Positions 1 to 8,681 of a stretch of DNA of 64,000 nucleotides are shown in pieces. Source of the DNA: Arsukibacterium tuosuense (GTDB taxonomy: Bacteria > Pseudomonadota > Gammaproteobacteria > Enterobacterales > Alteromonadaceae); assembly GCF_900215315.1 (NCBI RefSeq), contig NZ_OBEB01000010.1, forward strand, positions 1-64,000, in the 5' to 3' direction. A model generated the notes under the pieces. That model made no database searches, was not told where the DNA came from, and worked only from the letters and a program-made list of their open reading frames with translations. Each line of letters starts with the position of its first letter. The stretch's first letter is position 1. A program made the position numbers and the translations under genes.

Positions 1-21
1 AGGTTATTGGTTTACAAGGAA

Positions 22-50
22 TAAAAGAGACGCGCACTTAACCGTGCGCG
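22..50 (-). terminator. Probable intrinsic terminator of the toxin/immunity cassette
   Basis: A 7-bp perfect stem (CGCGCAC / GTGCGCG, six-base loop) lies just after the last immunity gene. Read on the minus strand it is followed by a pyrimidine-rich tract (TCTCTTTTATT). The T tract is imperfect, so this is a moderate call. Confidence 0.5.
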
Positions 51-59
51 CGGGTTTGG

Positions 60-254
60 TTACGCTGTTGACTCCGAGAGGCTAATGGGTGACCCTAAAT
101 AATTACAGTCTCTGCCCATACGCGCTAATTCTTTATCAAAATATTTCACTGTAACCCTGATAAAGCACCACATGGAAATCAAAGTACTAATAATTGATGC
201 CATGGAAACAAATATCAAAGCATCGTAGACAAGCGCAATGTTGATCTGATTCAC
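60..254 (-). CDS. Small membrane protein, short paralog of the preceding putative immunity protein
   Basis: Predicted 64-residue protein with one strongly hydrophobic N-terminal segment. It contains MWCFIRVTVKYFDKEL, which matches MWFARVSVKHIDRKL in the gene just upstream, so the two are tandem paralogs. The GTG at 254 was chosen because it lies 13 bases after the upstream stop, has a weak TTGGA upstream, and gives an N-terminus that aligns with the paralog; the longer open frame back to 368 overlaps the upstream gene in another frame. The copy ends shortly after the shared motif and lacks the second membrane half of the paralog, so it is either a truncated duplicate or a shorter immunity variant. 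An ATG at 206 is an alternative start. Confidence 0.5.
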   Translation of the reverse strand: MNQINIALVYDALIFVSMASIISTLISMWCFIRVTVKYFDKELARMGRDCNYLGSPISLSESTA

Positions 255-267
255 AATCAATCCAAAA

Positions 268-612
268 CTAATCACGTATAAATGGATAAATAACAAATAC
301 TGCAACAAGAAAGAGTAAGAAAGACAATTCAAACCACAGTGCCAAGTAATAATCTTTCCTGCGGGCAATTGCTCTTACCTCAGCGCCAGCTATCAAAGGC
401 GTTTTGGCAAACCATTCTGAGAGTATCGCAAGCGCATAAATACTGATTCTGATACCAATACCATCCCATTCCGGCTTACCAACACCTGATAATTCTAGCT
501 TTCTATCAATGTGTTTTACCGAAACACGTGCAAACCACATGGTTGCAGCTAGAAAATTAAATATCAGAACAATGATAACTAGCAGTAAATTATTAAATAA
601 CTCACTGGGCAT
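268..612 (-). CDS. Putative membrane immunity protein for the adjacent pore-forming toxin candidate
   Basis: A 114-residue protein with two hydrophobic segments (about residues 7-28 and 90-110) flanking a polar middle. Its ATG overlaps the stop of the upstream 350-residue gene by one base (TAATG), which implies translational coupling. Small polytopic proteins directly downstream of a toxin with a hydrophobic C-terminal hairpin are the usual form of immunity to pore-forming bacteriocins and type VI effectors. No specific family is recognised; function is inferred from architecture and gene order. A shorter related gene follows immediately. Confidence 0.55.
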   Translation of the reverse strand: MPSELFNNLLLVIIVLIFNFLAATMWFARVSVKHIDRKLELSGVGKPEWDGIGIRISIYALAILSEWFAKTPLIAGAEVRAIARRKDYYLALWFELSFLLFLVAVFVIYPFIRD

Positions 613-1664
613 TAGTTAAGCCCTATCGCCGTGCTGGAATGCCATAAAACATCACTAATGTCTTTACCAATTTCGTCAACAAATTTTGCTGATATTAAAC
701 CTGCTATCAATCCAGCACCAATAGCTATCACCCAGCCATACGGCGTGGCGATAAGTATTAATGTTAAGGTTGTGGTTAGCTGACCACCAACAATAGATCC
801 TGCAATCACACCAAGTCCCAACCCCGTCATTTCTCTGGCAAACTCTTTTTGCCAGTCGCCACCTTGATTATACGTATCCTGAACTTTATTTACTCGCAAC
901 CCGGCATCCAGAACAACAAGTGCTTTACCCGCAATATTAGCAACACGCTGAAATTGCTGAACGCGTTTTACGTTATGGTAGCTTTGCAATTTTATTGCTG
1001 CATCGGTTTTACTACCTCGCGCTAAGCCCATTGCGCGTTCCGGATTACTCCACACCGTGCCCCGATTGCCTGTTTTAGCATCATTGGTGGCCATAATACG
1101 CTTAATCTCGCCCTGAAAATGTCTATTCACCTCTGCCTGAGCTACCGCAACTTTCTTCGCCAGCGCGCGCTTTTCTGCAGCTTTTACTTTATTAATATAG
1201 GCTGCACGGTATTGTTCCAGCGCGTGCTGATAATCCCTTACGTAGGCTGCAAAGTCTTTTAAACGTGATTCAACGGCCGTTGCCGCTGCGCCAGCAAATC
1301 CTGGTATCTCCTTTTTCACATAGGGTATTGCGGTATTTTGAGTAAAACTATTTACCGACAATAGCGCAGGTTTTAACTGCAACTGATAAAACTCAGCCAG
1401 GGCATCAACCACTTCGGTGCCAAAATCCTTATTTAAGCGGGCGATGTTTCTGCGGTCGCTAGCAGGCATTTGCTTTAACATTTCCAGAAAATGTAAAGCG
1501 CCTGAGTCATTAACTGCGGCGTTATCAGATTTGGTGATATAAGGTGTACCAGCAGCCAGCAAAGGCACAGCAGGCACTGACTGCTCATCTAAGGTATGCC
1601 CTGCCGGGCAAGGAATAAACTCACGGGTTACCGGGTTGGTGGTAATGCAAATTTCTAATGACAT
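612..1664 (-). CDS. Putative pore-forming antibacterial effector (orphan toxin)
   Basis: A 350-residue protein of no family I can name. Residues 1-55 are polar and Cys/Pro-containing; residues about 60-250 are largely helical with an Ala/Lys/Arg-rich coiled-coil-like stretch (about 125-190); residues about 281-327 form a glycine-rich, very hydrophobic hairpin, followed by a short amphipathic tail. A soluble helical body ending in one long hydrophobic hairpin resembles colicin-type and type VI pore-forming effectors. The start has a good site (AGGGATGAAGT before ATG). It is coupled to a two-gene membrane-protein tail. The cassette is visibly more AT-rich than its surroundings, suggesting acquisition. 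No signal peptide and no secretion genes lie in the window; the delivery route is unknown. Confidence 0.5.
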   Translation of the reverse strand: MSLEICITTNPVTREFIPCPAGHTLDEQSVPAVPLLAAGTPYITKSDNAAVNDSGALHFLEMLKQMPASDRRNIARLNKDFGTEVVDALAEFYQLQLKPALLSVNSFTQNTAIPYVKKEIPGFAGAAATAVESRLKDFAAYVRDYQHALEQYRAAYINKVKAAEKRALAKKVAVAQAEVNRHFQGEIKRIMATNDAKTGNRGTVWSNPERAMGLARGSKTDAAIKLQSYHNVKRVQQFQRVANIAGKALVVLDAGLRVNKVQDTYNQGGDWQKEFAREMTGLGLGVIAGSIVGGQLTTTLTLILIATPYGWVIAIGAGLIAGLISAKFVDEIGKDISDVLWHSSTAIGLN

Positions 1665-1752
1665 ACTTCATCCCTGAAAATATTTGTTAATTAAGAGTGA
1701 ATATTAGTTATCATTTATGGTCATTGCAAGCAGAAATAAGTAGCAATTTATC

Positions 1753-3993
1753 TTAGCGCCTTTCATTAATCAGCTTTAACAACTCCACTGTCGCCGTTGC
1801 ATCATCCAGGGCGCGGTGGTGGTTGGTGAGTTTAATGTCGAAGTGCTGGCAGAGCTTGCCTAAGCTATAGGATTCCAGCCCCGGATAGTAGCGGCGCATA
1901 TTTACTACCGTGCATAGCTGCGGCATGGCGAACGGTATTTCCAGCCGGGTGAATTCGCTGCGGATAAAGCCATAATCGAACTTACTATTGTGGGCAACAA
2001 ATACTGCGCCTTGCAGAAACTCGCTAAGCGCAGGCGCAATCTCAGCAAAACTGGGGGCATCGCTTACCATGGCGCTGTTAATACCGGTTAGCCGGGTAAT
2101 AAATGACGGGATATAGCGCTGTGGGTTGATCAGGGTACTAAAAGTATCGAGCACCTCGCCGGCCTGCACTTTTACCGCGCCAATTTCGATTACCCGGTCG
2201 CTACCTGCTTTACCGCCGGTGGTTTCGACATCCAGCACCACATAAACCCGGTTTGGGTCGACTATCCACTGCAATTTTTCTATCCGGGCGTTAAAGCCGG
2301 CATTGCTAAGGGCTAATAGCCTGGCTAACTGGTGGCGCTGAATTTTATCGCCGGGGGCTTTTACTTCAATAAACTGCAGCTGCTGGTCTTTAATCAGCAC
2401 TAAGTCGGGGTAGCCGCTAGAGTGGCGCTTAAAATCCTGCGCCATGGCGCGCAATATGGGGGCCAGTGCACTGCTGCCATCTTTGTCCCGCGGTGCAAAC
2501 TGGATTAGCGGAAACAGCTGCTCAGCTAAGTCGGTATGCCAGTAAAACAGGTTATTGGCTTTACCATAGTGGGCGGTAATAGCGGCCAGTAAGGTGCTGG
2601 CTAAATTGGCCGCAGTAAGCTGCTGCAGTTTCTGCTCTATTTCAGTACTGAATTGATGATAAAAACCACCGCTGGTTAAGTTGCGGGGCCGGCGTTCAAA
2701 CGGGTTATGCAGGGCGCTGTGCTGATGCTCAAACAGCTCATGCCAGAACCAGAGGCCAAATAACGCCAGCCACAGGTTGTTTTCGCCGTGAAACACCCTG
2801 TAGCCCTGCGCCTGGTAATGGGCCATTAAACCCTGTTCGGCCTGGCCCAGATATAACTCGTCTACCCCGACTACGGGCGCGTCGTGCAATAACCGGGTTA
2901 GTTGTGAGCGCTGGATGCCACCTGAGGCATTGAACTTGCGCTGGTAAAAGTCTTCAGCAAACAGCCATTCTTCATCGCAGCTGGGGTCGGCCAGCAGTTG
3001 CTTTAAATACTGCTGGCACTGCCGTTGATCCCCTTGCGCATAATAAAGCCGTACCAGACGCTCGCTGGCCGGAAAACCATTACTTTGCTGATAAAAACTG
3101 ACCGCTAAATCGGTCAGCTTATAGTGCTCGGCCAGTTTCCCCAGCTGATAACAACGCTCGCTGCGCTTTAGTTGCAGCGCCTGATCTTCGCCGCCACTAT
3201 CAGCAGCTGCAGGCCACTGCGTTACCAGCGCTAACCACTCCGTTAGCGCCAGCTCGGCGCTTTCCGGCTGCTTTTTCAGCTGCTTGCTAAGCTCAAGAAT
3301 CGCCGGTTTAGCTTTAGCCAGCTGATACGCCAATAGCGCCTGAGGGGCTTCGGTAAAGCGTGGCTGAAACTGCTGCTTAAACTGGCCACTTTGCCTGATG
3401 CCTAAATCCCGTAAGGTAAATAATGATAAATTGGCTTCAATCCGGCCAAAATAGAGGAAATATAAATAATTCAGCGCGTCCTGACGTTGCAGTGCGACAT
3501 AGCGCTGCGGCAGTTTATCAATAAGCAGCAGCCAGTCTACGGGCAGCTTTAATGCGGCGCCCAGTAACAGCGGTTTGGTCTGGCTTTTTTTAATTGCCGA
3601 ATCTGCCGAATACTGCGCCCATTGTTCTGCTGGCAGTTGGTTTTTGGCCAGCTGCAGCAGCTGCCACAGGGTGTCTTTGGTTAATCGCAGCCAGAAATCT
3701 GCTAAATCAGGCTGGGTTAGCTCTGCGACAAAGCCCGCTGCGGCCAGCTGGTCCAGTACCGGCCCGGCGGTGCCAATCTCGCTGTAGTTTAGTTCAGCAT
3801 CGCTAAATACCTGGCCTTTACGGTTAAGCATCCGCACCAGCAACTGTTGGCCATTTTCGCTAAGCGCAGTAAAATCGTCTATAAAAGCGCGGCTGTCGCG
3901 GGTTAACACCGGCTGATAATGCAGGCTGACAAACTGCAGCAGTTCATGAAAGTGCTGCAGGTAGTAACCGCTGTCGAGTTCAGGTTGGGCCAT
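1753..3993 (-). CDS. FAN1-type VRR-NUC nuclease fused to a DEDDh (DnaQ-like) 3'-5' exonuclease
   Basis: A 746-residue protein. Residues about 1-440 are helical and Leu/Gln-rich, like the SAP/TPR-like body of bacterial FAN1 homologs. Residues about 500-582 carry a VRR-NUC core: GYPDLVL (Asp530) followed by FIEVKAPGDK (Glu543, Lys545), the PD-(D/E)XK catalytic set. Residues 583-746 form a complete DnaQ/PolC-type exonuclease: DVETTG (Asp588, Glu590), HNSKFDYGF (Asp673) and HRALDDA (His726, Asp731). FAN1 is a structure-specific endonuclease that repairs interstrand crosslinks; an attached proofreading-type exonuclease would let one polypeptide cut and then resect. Both sites look intact. Monocistronic; a role in crosslink repair is inferred from the family. 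Confidence 0.85.
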   Translation of the reverse strand: MAQPELDSGYYLQHFHELLQFVSLHYQPVLTRDSRAFIDDFTALSENGQQLLVRMLNRKGQVFSDAELNYSEIGTAGPVLDQLAAAGFVAELTQPDLADFWLRLTKDTLWQLLQLAKNQLPAEQWAQYSADSAIKKSQTKPLLLGAALKLPVDWLLLIDKLPQRYVALQRQDALNYLYFLYFGRIEANLSLFTLRDLGIRQSGQFKQQFQPRFTEAPQALLAYQLAKAKPAILELSKQLKKQPESAELALTEWLALVTQWPAAADSGGEDQALQLKRSERCYQLGKLAEHYKLTDLAVSFYQQSNGFPASERLVRLYYAQGDQRQCQQYLKQLLADPSCDEEWLFAEDFYQRKFNASGGIQRSQLTRLLHDAPVVGVDELYLGQAEQGLMAHYQAQGYRVFHGENNLWLALFGLWFWHELFEHQHSALHNPFERRPRNLTSGGFYHQFSTEIEQKLQQLTAANLASTLLAAITAHYGKANNLFYWHTDLAEQLFPLIQFAPRDKDGSSALAPILRAMAQDFKRHSSGYPDLVLIKDQQLQFIEVKAPGDKIQRHQLARLLALSNAGFNARIEKLQWIVDPNRVYVVLDVETTGGKAGSDRVIEIGAVKVQAGEVLDTFSTLINPQRYIPSFITRLTGINSAMVSDAPSFAEIAPALSEFLQGAVFVAHNSKFDYGFIRSEFTRLEIPFAMPQLCTVVNMRRYYPGLESYSLGKLCQHFDIKLTNHHRALDDATATVELLKLINERR

Positions 3994-4129
3994 CTTGTTA
4001 CTCAGATTAAATTCAGGCGACTACTCTAGCCTGTTGCAGTCGCTGTTGGCCAACACTTACTGCCAATGGTAAGCTGCTGCGGCTAATACGAGGCCAAGCC
4101 GGGCCAAAACAAAAAAGGAACACCTTAGC

Positions 4130-4312
4130 ATGGGTAATTTACTGACCATTCTGGTTATATTATTTATCAGCCTGTTTGTGCTGGTTACCTTACTGGAAAA
4201 GTTTGGCAAAAAAACCGAAGAACAGGACTTAAGCAAATACGCCCGCTGGATTTACCCGCTGATTGCGCTAATGCTGATCGCTTACCTGATTAAATACTTT
4301 TTTATGTCTTAG
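4130..4312 (+). CDS. Small inner-membrane protein, function unknown
   Basis: A 60-residue protein with two transmembrane segments (about residues 4-23 and 42-58) and a short charged loop between them (KFGKKTEEQDLSKYARW). A ribosome binding site (AAGGAACACCTTAGC before ATG) supports the start. It ends 12 bases from the stop of the convergent RND permease gene. I do not recognise the family; the clean hydrophobic pattern and the RBS argue that it is a real gene. Confidence 0.6.
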   Translation: MGNLLTILVILFISLFVLVTLLEKFGKKTEEQDLSKYARWIYPLIALMLIAYLIKYFFMS

Positions 4313-4323
4313 CGGTTGTTACT

Positions 4324-7300
4324 TCAGCCGTCTTCAGCCACGCCAGCTGTCTTTGCATTCCCCGCCCGGCGCTGTTGCCACTGCATTACCGTTACCAGTA
4401 ATGCCGGTAAAAAGGTCAGGGCAATAATGGTGGAACACAGCAAGCCGGTCAGCACAATAATACCTACCCCACGGTACAGCTCGGTGCCAGCGCCCGGAAT
4501 AAATACCAGCGGCGCCAGGCCGAAAATGGTGGTGGTGGTCGACATTAATATCGGCCGCAAACGGGTTGCAACTGCCGCCGTTACCGCTTCAATAACATTG
4601 CAATCGGCTTGCTGCAGGTTTTTCCGGCTTTGATCGACAATTAAAATCGGGTTGTTAACTACTGTACCCAGCAGAATTAAAAAGCCCAGCATGGTAATCA
4701 TATCGAACGGCTGGGAAATACCCGGTAAGCCAAGCAGATTAAGCAGATCGCCCAGGCCATTTATCAGCGCCAACCCTACCAGACCACCGGCGAGGCCCAG
4801 CGGCACCGTCGCCAGAATAAACAGCGGATAGCCCCAGTGGGTAAAAATGGCTACCAGCAATAAATAAATCAGAATAACGGCAATGGCAAAGTTGCCCCCC
4901 AGGGCCGCTTTGGTCGCATCTAACTGATCCGCCGCGCCGGTGATACTCAGGTTAACGCCTGAGGCGACATCGCCAGCCCGTTGTAACTGTGGCACCAGCT
5001 CATCCTGCACCCGGGCCACTGCGGTTTCTAGGGCAACCTCCCGGGGCGGAATAATGTATAAGGTTACGGTTCGCCGGCCATCAACCCGGCGTAAACTGGC
5101 GCTGTCGGCTACTTCGACTAAATCAGCCAGAGCGTTTAACGGCAGCACCGCCCCCTGGGGTGTTTGCACCGGCGCCTGGGCCAGTTGCTGCAGTGTCTGA
5201 TTAGCACCGGCACCACTGAACAGAAAAATGTCGACCTTGTCGTCCAGCATAAAAAACTCATCAACAAAGGCTCCATCGCTCAGTGCAGCCACGGCAAAGC
5301 CAAAGTCGTTGGCGTCAAAGCCCAATTCAGCCAGCCGGGACCAGCGCGGCCGGATTTCAATTAACGGCTGGTCCAGCGACAACGATGATGGGTCAGAATT
5401 TAACTGCGGATTGTCGAATAACTGCTCTGCGGCCAGATATGCTGCTTCTGCTGTGCGATACAAATCGGCCAGTTCAGGGCCGGAAATGTCCAGCGCCACC
5501 GCCCGGGTACCCCCATCGTTACTGGAAATAATTGAGCCCCGGGCCGAGAACGCCCGCATACCGGGGTATTGCCGGAACATGCTGGTAAGGGCGTTCATCA
5601 TGGGCTCGATATCTTCACCGCGGGTCGGTTCACTCAGGACCCAAATTCGCCCGACTGAGACACTCAGTGAATAATACTGCAATGACGGCAGCGTTGTTTC
5701 ACCGCGGGCAAACAGCTCAGGATCGGCATCTACCGCGTCATTCAGTACGGCTTTAATCTCGTCGGCAATAACGCTCATTTCAGACAAGTTATAGCCGGGC
5801 GGCGCTATCATCTGGGAAAACGCTTTCGGCTCTTCCCCTTCCGGCAGGTATTCGGCGGGTGGCAGTAGTATCCAGCCGGCACCCACGGTTAACGCCAGGG
5901 TGATAACCAAGGTCAGCAAACGGCTTTTGCCGCTGCTGACCAGCCGGGTAACTCCGCGCAGCAACCTGCCGGGTTTATCTTCATGCTCAGTAAGTGCAAC
6001 CCCGGAGCCAAAACCCAGCCGGGCAATGGCGGCTGGTACCACAAAAACGGCCACCAGCATCGAGGCAATAATGGCCGAGGCGATGGCAATGGCAATATCG
6101 GAATACAGCTGGCCGGCTTCCTGTTCGACAAATAATATTGGCGCAAACACCAGCACTGTGGTCATGGTCGAGGCAAGTACCGCCGGCCACACTTCCTGCA
6201 CGCCACTAATCGCCGCTTCTAACCGTTTTAAGCCGTTGCGCCTGGCCTGCTCAATGCTTTCCAATACCACTATGGTGTTGTCGACCGTCATACCGATGGC
6301 AAAGGCAATACCCGCCAGGGATATGACGTTAATGGTACGGTTAAACAGCAGCAAGCCTAAAAAGGCGGCAATGGTACAGATAGGCACGCCAATAACGGCC
6401 ACCAGAGTGGCGCGGGTCGAGCGCAGAAACAGATACATGACCATCGTTGCCAGAATGGCGCCCAGGCCAAGATTAGTCCAGACATTGCTTATCGAGCTTT
6501 GTACATAACGCACATCATCGCTGACCAGTTTTAACTGCAGGCCGTTCGCTGCCAGCATGTCCTGATTTATCCGCTCCACTTCCGGTAGCATAGCGTTTTT
6601 GATGTCAATAACATTAGACCCGCTCTCCCGGCGTACCGACAAACTGAGGGTTCGTTCACCGTCAGAAAAGGACATATCGCGCACTTCGAAATGATCCAGT
6701 TTGATTTCGGCAACATCTTTCAATACCACCTGGCTGTCGCCACGCTGCAGTATTATCAGGTTTTCCAGCTCGCTAAGATCGTTAAAGCGCCCCACCATCC
6801 GCAATAAATAACGTCGCTTGCCACTATCAATATCGCCGGCAGAGGCATCAGTATTGCGATTACGAATCGCCTGCCGGACATCGGTCATGCTGATGCCGCG
6901 CTGTGCCAGCCGCGCCGGGTCGACCAATATCTGTACCTGGCGGGCGGCACCGCCACTGACCCCGATTTCTGACACGCCCTGCACCCGCTCCATTCGCGGC
7001 CGCACGTAATCTTCAGCGTAATCCCGCACCATATCCATATCCAGCCCCAGCGGGTTACCGGGCAGTGGCATCAAGCGGAAATACATAAAAGCATTGCTGG
7101 AAAAGGAGCTGCTGAACAGCCGGGGTTGATCGACATTTTCCGGATAGGCATTCACCTGACTCAGTGCATTACTGACCCGGATCAGTGCTTCGTTGATATC
7201 AACCCCAAATGGAAATTCCAGCTCGATGTTTGCCGAGCCGGTTTCTGCCACCGATATCATCCTTTTCAGATTCGGCAGATTGCGCAGATAGCGCTCCTGT

Positions 7301-7491
7301 TCTATCAGAATTTCTTTTTCAATATCCTGAGGGGTGGCCCCCGGCCAGCCGGTTACCACACTGATGGTGCGCACTTCCAAATCCGGGATCATTTGCACCG
7401 GAATGCGCATGGCGGCGGCAATGCCCAGTACCGCAATAATTAATACCACTACGGCTAAAATGGTGCCGCGACGGATACCTGCTGCCAGCAT
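4324..7491 (-). CDS. RND efflux transporter, inner-membrane permease (HAE1-like)
   Basis: A 1055-residue proton-driven exporter with the RND pattern of twelve membrane helices and two large periplasmic loops after helices 1 and 7. The helix-4 proton-relay motif reads GMTVDN (residues 400-405), so one Asp of the usual pair is Asn, as in a common RND subgroup. N-terminal FGVDINEALIRVSNAL and the repeat-symmetric C-terminal half (GTVVNNPILIVDQ) support the fold. It follows the adaptor gene by 9 bases, forming a two-gene operon. No outer-membrane TolC-like gene or regulator is adjacent, so a channel encoded elsewhere is presumed. Substrate cannot be told from sequence. Confidence 0.9.
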   Translation of the reverse strand: MLAAGIRRGTILAVVVLIIAVLGIAAAMRIPVQMIPDLEVRTISVVTGWPGATPQDIEKEILIEQERYLRNLPNLKRMISVAETGSANIELEFPFGVDINEALIRVSNALSQVNAYPENVDQPRLFSSSFSSNAFMYFRLMPLPGNPLGLDMDMVRDYAEDYVRPRMERVQGVSEIGVSGGAARQVQILVDPARLAQRGISMTDVRQAIRNRNTDASAGDIDSGKRRYLLRMVGRFNDLSELENLIILQRGDSQVVLKDVAEIKLDHFEVRDMSFSDGERTLSLSVRRESGSNVIDIKNAMLPEVERINQDMLAANGLQLKLVSDDVRYVQSSISNVWTNLGLGAILATMVMYLFLRSTRATLVAVIGVPICTIAAFLGLLLFNRTINVISLAGIAFAIGMTVDNTIVVLESIEQARRNGLKRLEAAISGVQEVWPAVLASTMTTVLVFAPILFVEQEAGQLYSDIAIAIASAIIASMLVAVFVVPAAIARLGFGSGVALTEHEDKPGRLLRGVTRLVSSGKSRLLTLVITLALTVGAGWILLPPAEYLPEGEEPKAFSQMIAPPGYNLSEMSVIADEIKAVLNDAVDADPELFARGETTLPSLQYYSLSVSVGRIWVLSEPTRGEDIEPMMNALTSMFRQYPGMRAFSARGSIISSNDGGTRAVALDISGPELADLYRTAEAAYLAAEQLFDNPQLNSDPSSLSLDQPLIEIRPRWSRLAELGFDANDFGFAVAALSDGAFVDEFFMLDDKVDIFLFSGAGANQTLQQLAQAPVQTPQGAVLPLNALADLVEVADSASLRRVDGRRTVTLYIIPPREVALETAVARVQDELVPQLQRAGDVASGVNLSITGAADQLDATKAALGGNFAIAVILIYLLLVAIFTHWGYPLFILATVPLGLAGGLVGLALINGLGDLLNLLGLPGISQPFDMITMLGFLILLGTVVNNPILIVDQSRKNLQQADCNVIEAVTAAVATRLRPILMSTTTTIFGLAPLVFIPGAGTELYRGVGIIVLTGLLCSTIIALTFLPALLVTVMQWQQRRAGNAKTAGVAEDG

Positions 7492-7500
7492 AGCTGCTCC

Positions 7501-8604
7501 TTAGTCCTGATCCCGGGTAACTTTTACCGGCTGGCCGTCCCGCAGGGTTTCATTGCCCCGGATAACTACCGCTTCGTCCTCGGCCAGGCCATCGCGCACT
7601 TCCACACCTTCGCCGCTGCGCCGGCCCAGCTTAACTAACCGGCGGTAGGCGGTGTCATCCTTTACGGTAAATACACTGAAGGTGCCATCCGGGTGGCGTA
7701 AAATGGCATCGGCCGGTACCACCACATTGCGCTCGCCCCGGGTAGCCATATTAAAGGTGGCCCTGGCTGATGTACCGGGCAGCAATTGCAGTTGCTGATG
7801 ATCCTGCAGTTGCAGTCGCACCAGGAAACTGCGGGCAGCTGCATCAATAACCGGCACAGTAGCGATGATTTTAGCGCTGAGTTCAGTATCAGGCTGCATG
7901 TCGCTGCGCACCTTAATTTGCTGTAATTGGTTCAGGGTCTGAAAATGCTCCTGTGGCATCTGAATATCTAAATACAGCGGGCTTATTGCCACCAGCTCCA
8001 GCACCGGTGTCGCCAGGTTAACCCATTCACCAGCATCGGTCAGTTTAGCGGCAATAACGCCGGCAAAGGGGGCAATCAGCTTGTGCCGGGCCAGTATTTC
8101 CTGTTGCCGGGCCAGCGCAGCCTCAGCCTGCTGATGTTGCGCTGCTGCCTGAGCCATATTAGCCTGGCGCAGTTGCAGCTCAGTTTGCGGGAATAATTGC
8201 TCAGTGGTTAACTGCTCAGCCTCGGTTACCAGTCGCTGGCTTTCTGCCAACTCTGCCGCCGTTACCTGGCTGGCCGCCTGTAACTGTTTCAGTTGCTGGC
8301 TGGCCAGCGCCGGGTCCAGCTCCAGTAACACCTGACCGGCGGTGACTTTGTCGCCGGCATCGACCAGCACCCGGGATACCAGGCCATCGGTTCTGGCCGA
8401 CAACCGGGCATGCTGACGGGCAGTAAGGGTGCCTGTCAGGCTAAGCTGCTGGCCAACGCTTTGCGCTGCAGGCATAGCCACCCGCACTGGCACCGGCTCT
8501 TTATCCTGAGCCTGCGCCGGCAATGAGGCCGCAGTTGAAAGCACGATGAGGGTAACAAACGGTAGCCGGATACGGCGGCAGCAAGCGACTATCCAATTTC
8601 GCAT
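7501..8604 (-). CDS. RND efflux periplasmic adaptor (HlyD/AcrA family)
   Basis: A 367-residue membrane-fusion protein. A signal-peptide-like N-terminus ends near AAQAQD (about residue 33). The biotinyl-lipoyl half motif VDAGDKVTAGQVLLELDP (about 80-97) is followed by a Gln/Ala-rich coiled-coil hairpin and the second half (IAPFAGVIAAKLTDAGEWV), then beta-barrel and membrane-proximal domains. It bridges the downstream permease and an outer-membrane channel. The start is backed by GAAGGA six bases before ATG. It is the first gene of the pump operon; a 13-bp palindrome lies 20-32 bases upstream and may be an operator. Confidence 0.9.
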   Translation of the reverse strand: MRNWIVACCRRIRLPFVTLIVLSTAASLPAQAQDKEPVPVRVAMPAAQSVGQQLSLTGTLTARQHARLSARTDGLVSRVLVDAGDKVTAGQVLLELDPALASQQLKQLQAASQVTAAELAESQRLVTEAEQLTTEQLFPQTELQLRQANMAQAAAQHQQAEAALARQQEILARHKLIAPFAGVIAAKLTDAGEWVNLATPVLELVAISPLYLDIQMPQEHFQTLNQLQQIKVRSDMQPDTELSAKIIATVPVIDAAARSFLVRLQLQDHQQLQLLPGTSARATFNMATRGERNVVVPADAILRHPDGTFSVFTVKDDTAYRRLVKLGRRSGEGVEVRDGLAEDEAVVIRGNETLRDGQPVKVTRDQD

Positions 8605-8623
8605 AAGGCATCCTTCGCTAAAT

Positions 8624-8636
8624 AAGAACTGTTCTT
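8624..8636. promoter_or_regulatory. 13-bp palindrome in the pump promoter region
   Basis: The sequence AAGAACTGTTCTT is a perfect inverted repeat around a single central base, 20 bases upstream of the adaptor start codon. Its place suggests an operator for a dimeric repressor, but no regulator gene is adjacent and no known box is recognised. Confidence 0.3.
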
Positions 8637-8681
8637 GTTAAGATACAGAGTATGGCGCAAAGCTGGCATCAGATCACTTTT

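Noticed and set aside
5900-6508. Open frame of about 200 codons on the plus strand inside the RND permease gene
   Set aside because: It is antisense to conserved permease sequence, has Ser/Thr/Ala-rich nonsense composition and no ribosome site.
8629-8648. CTGT...ACAG pair in the pump promoter that recalls a LexA box
   Set aside because: The spacing is 12 bases instead of 8, so it is not a LexA site.
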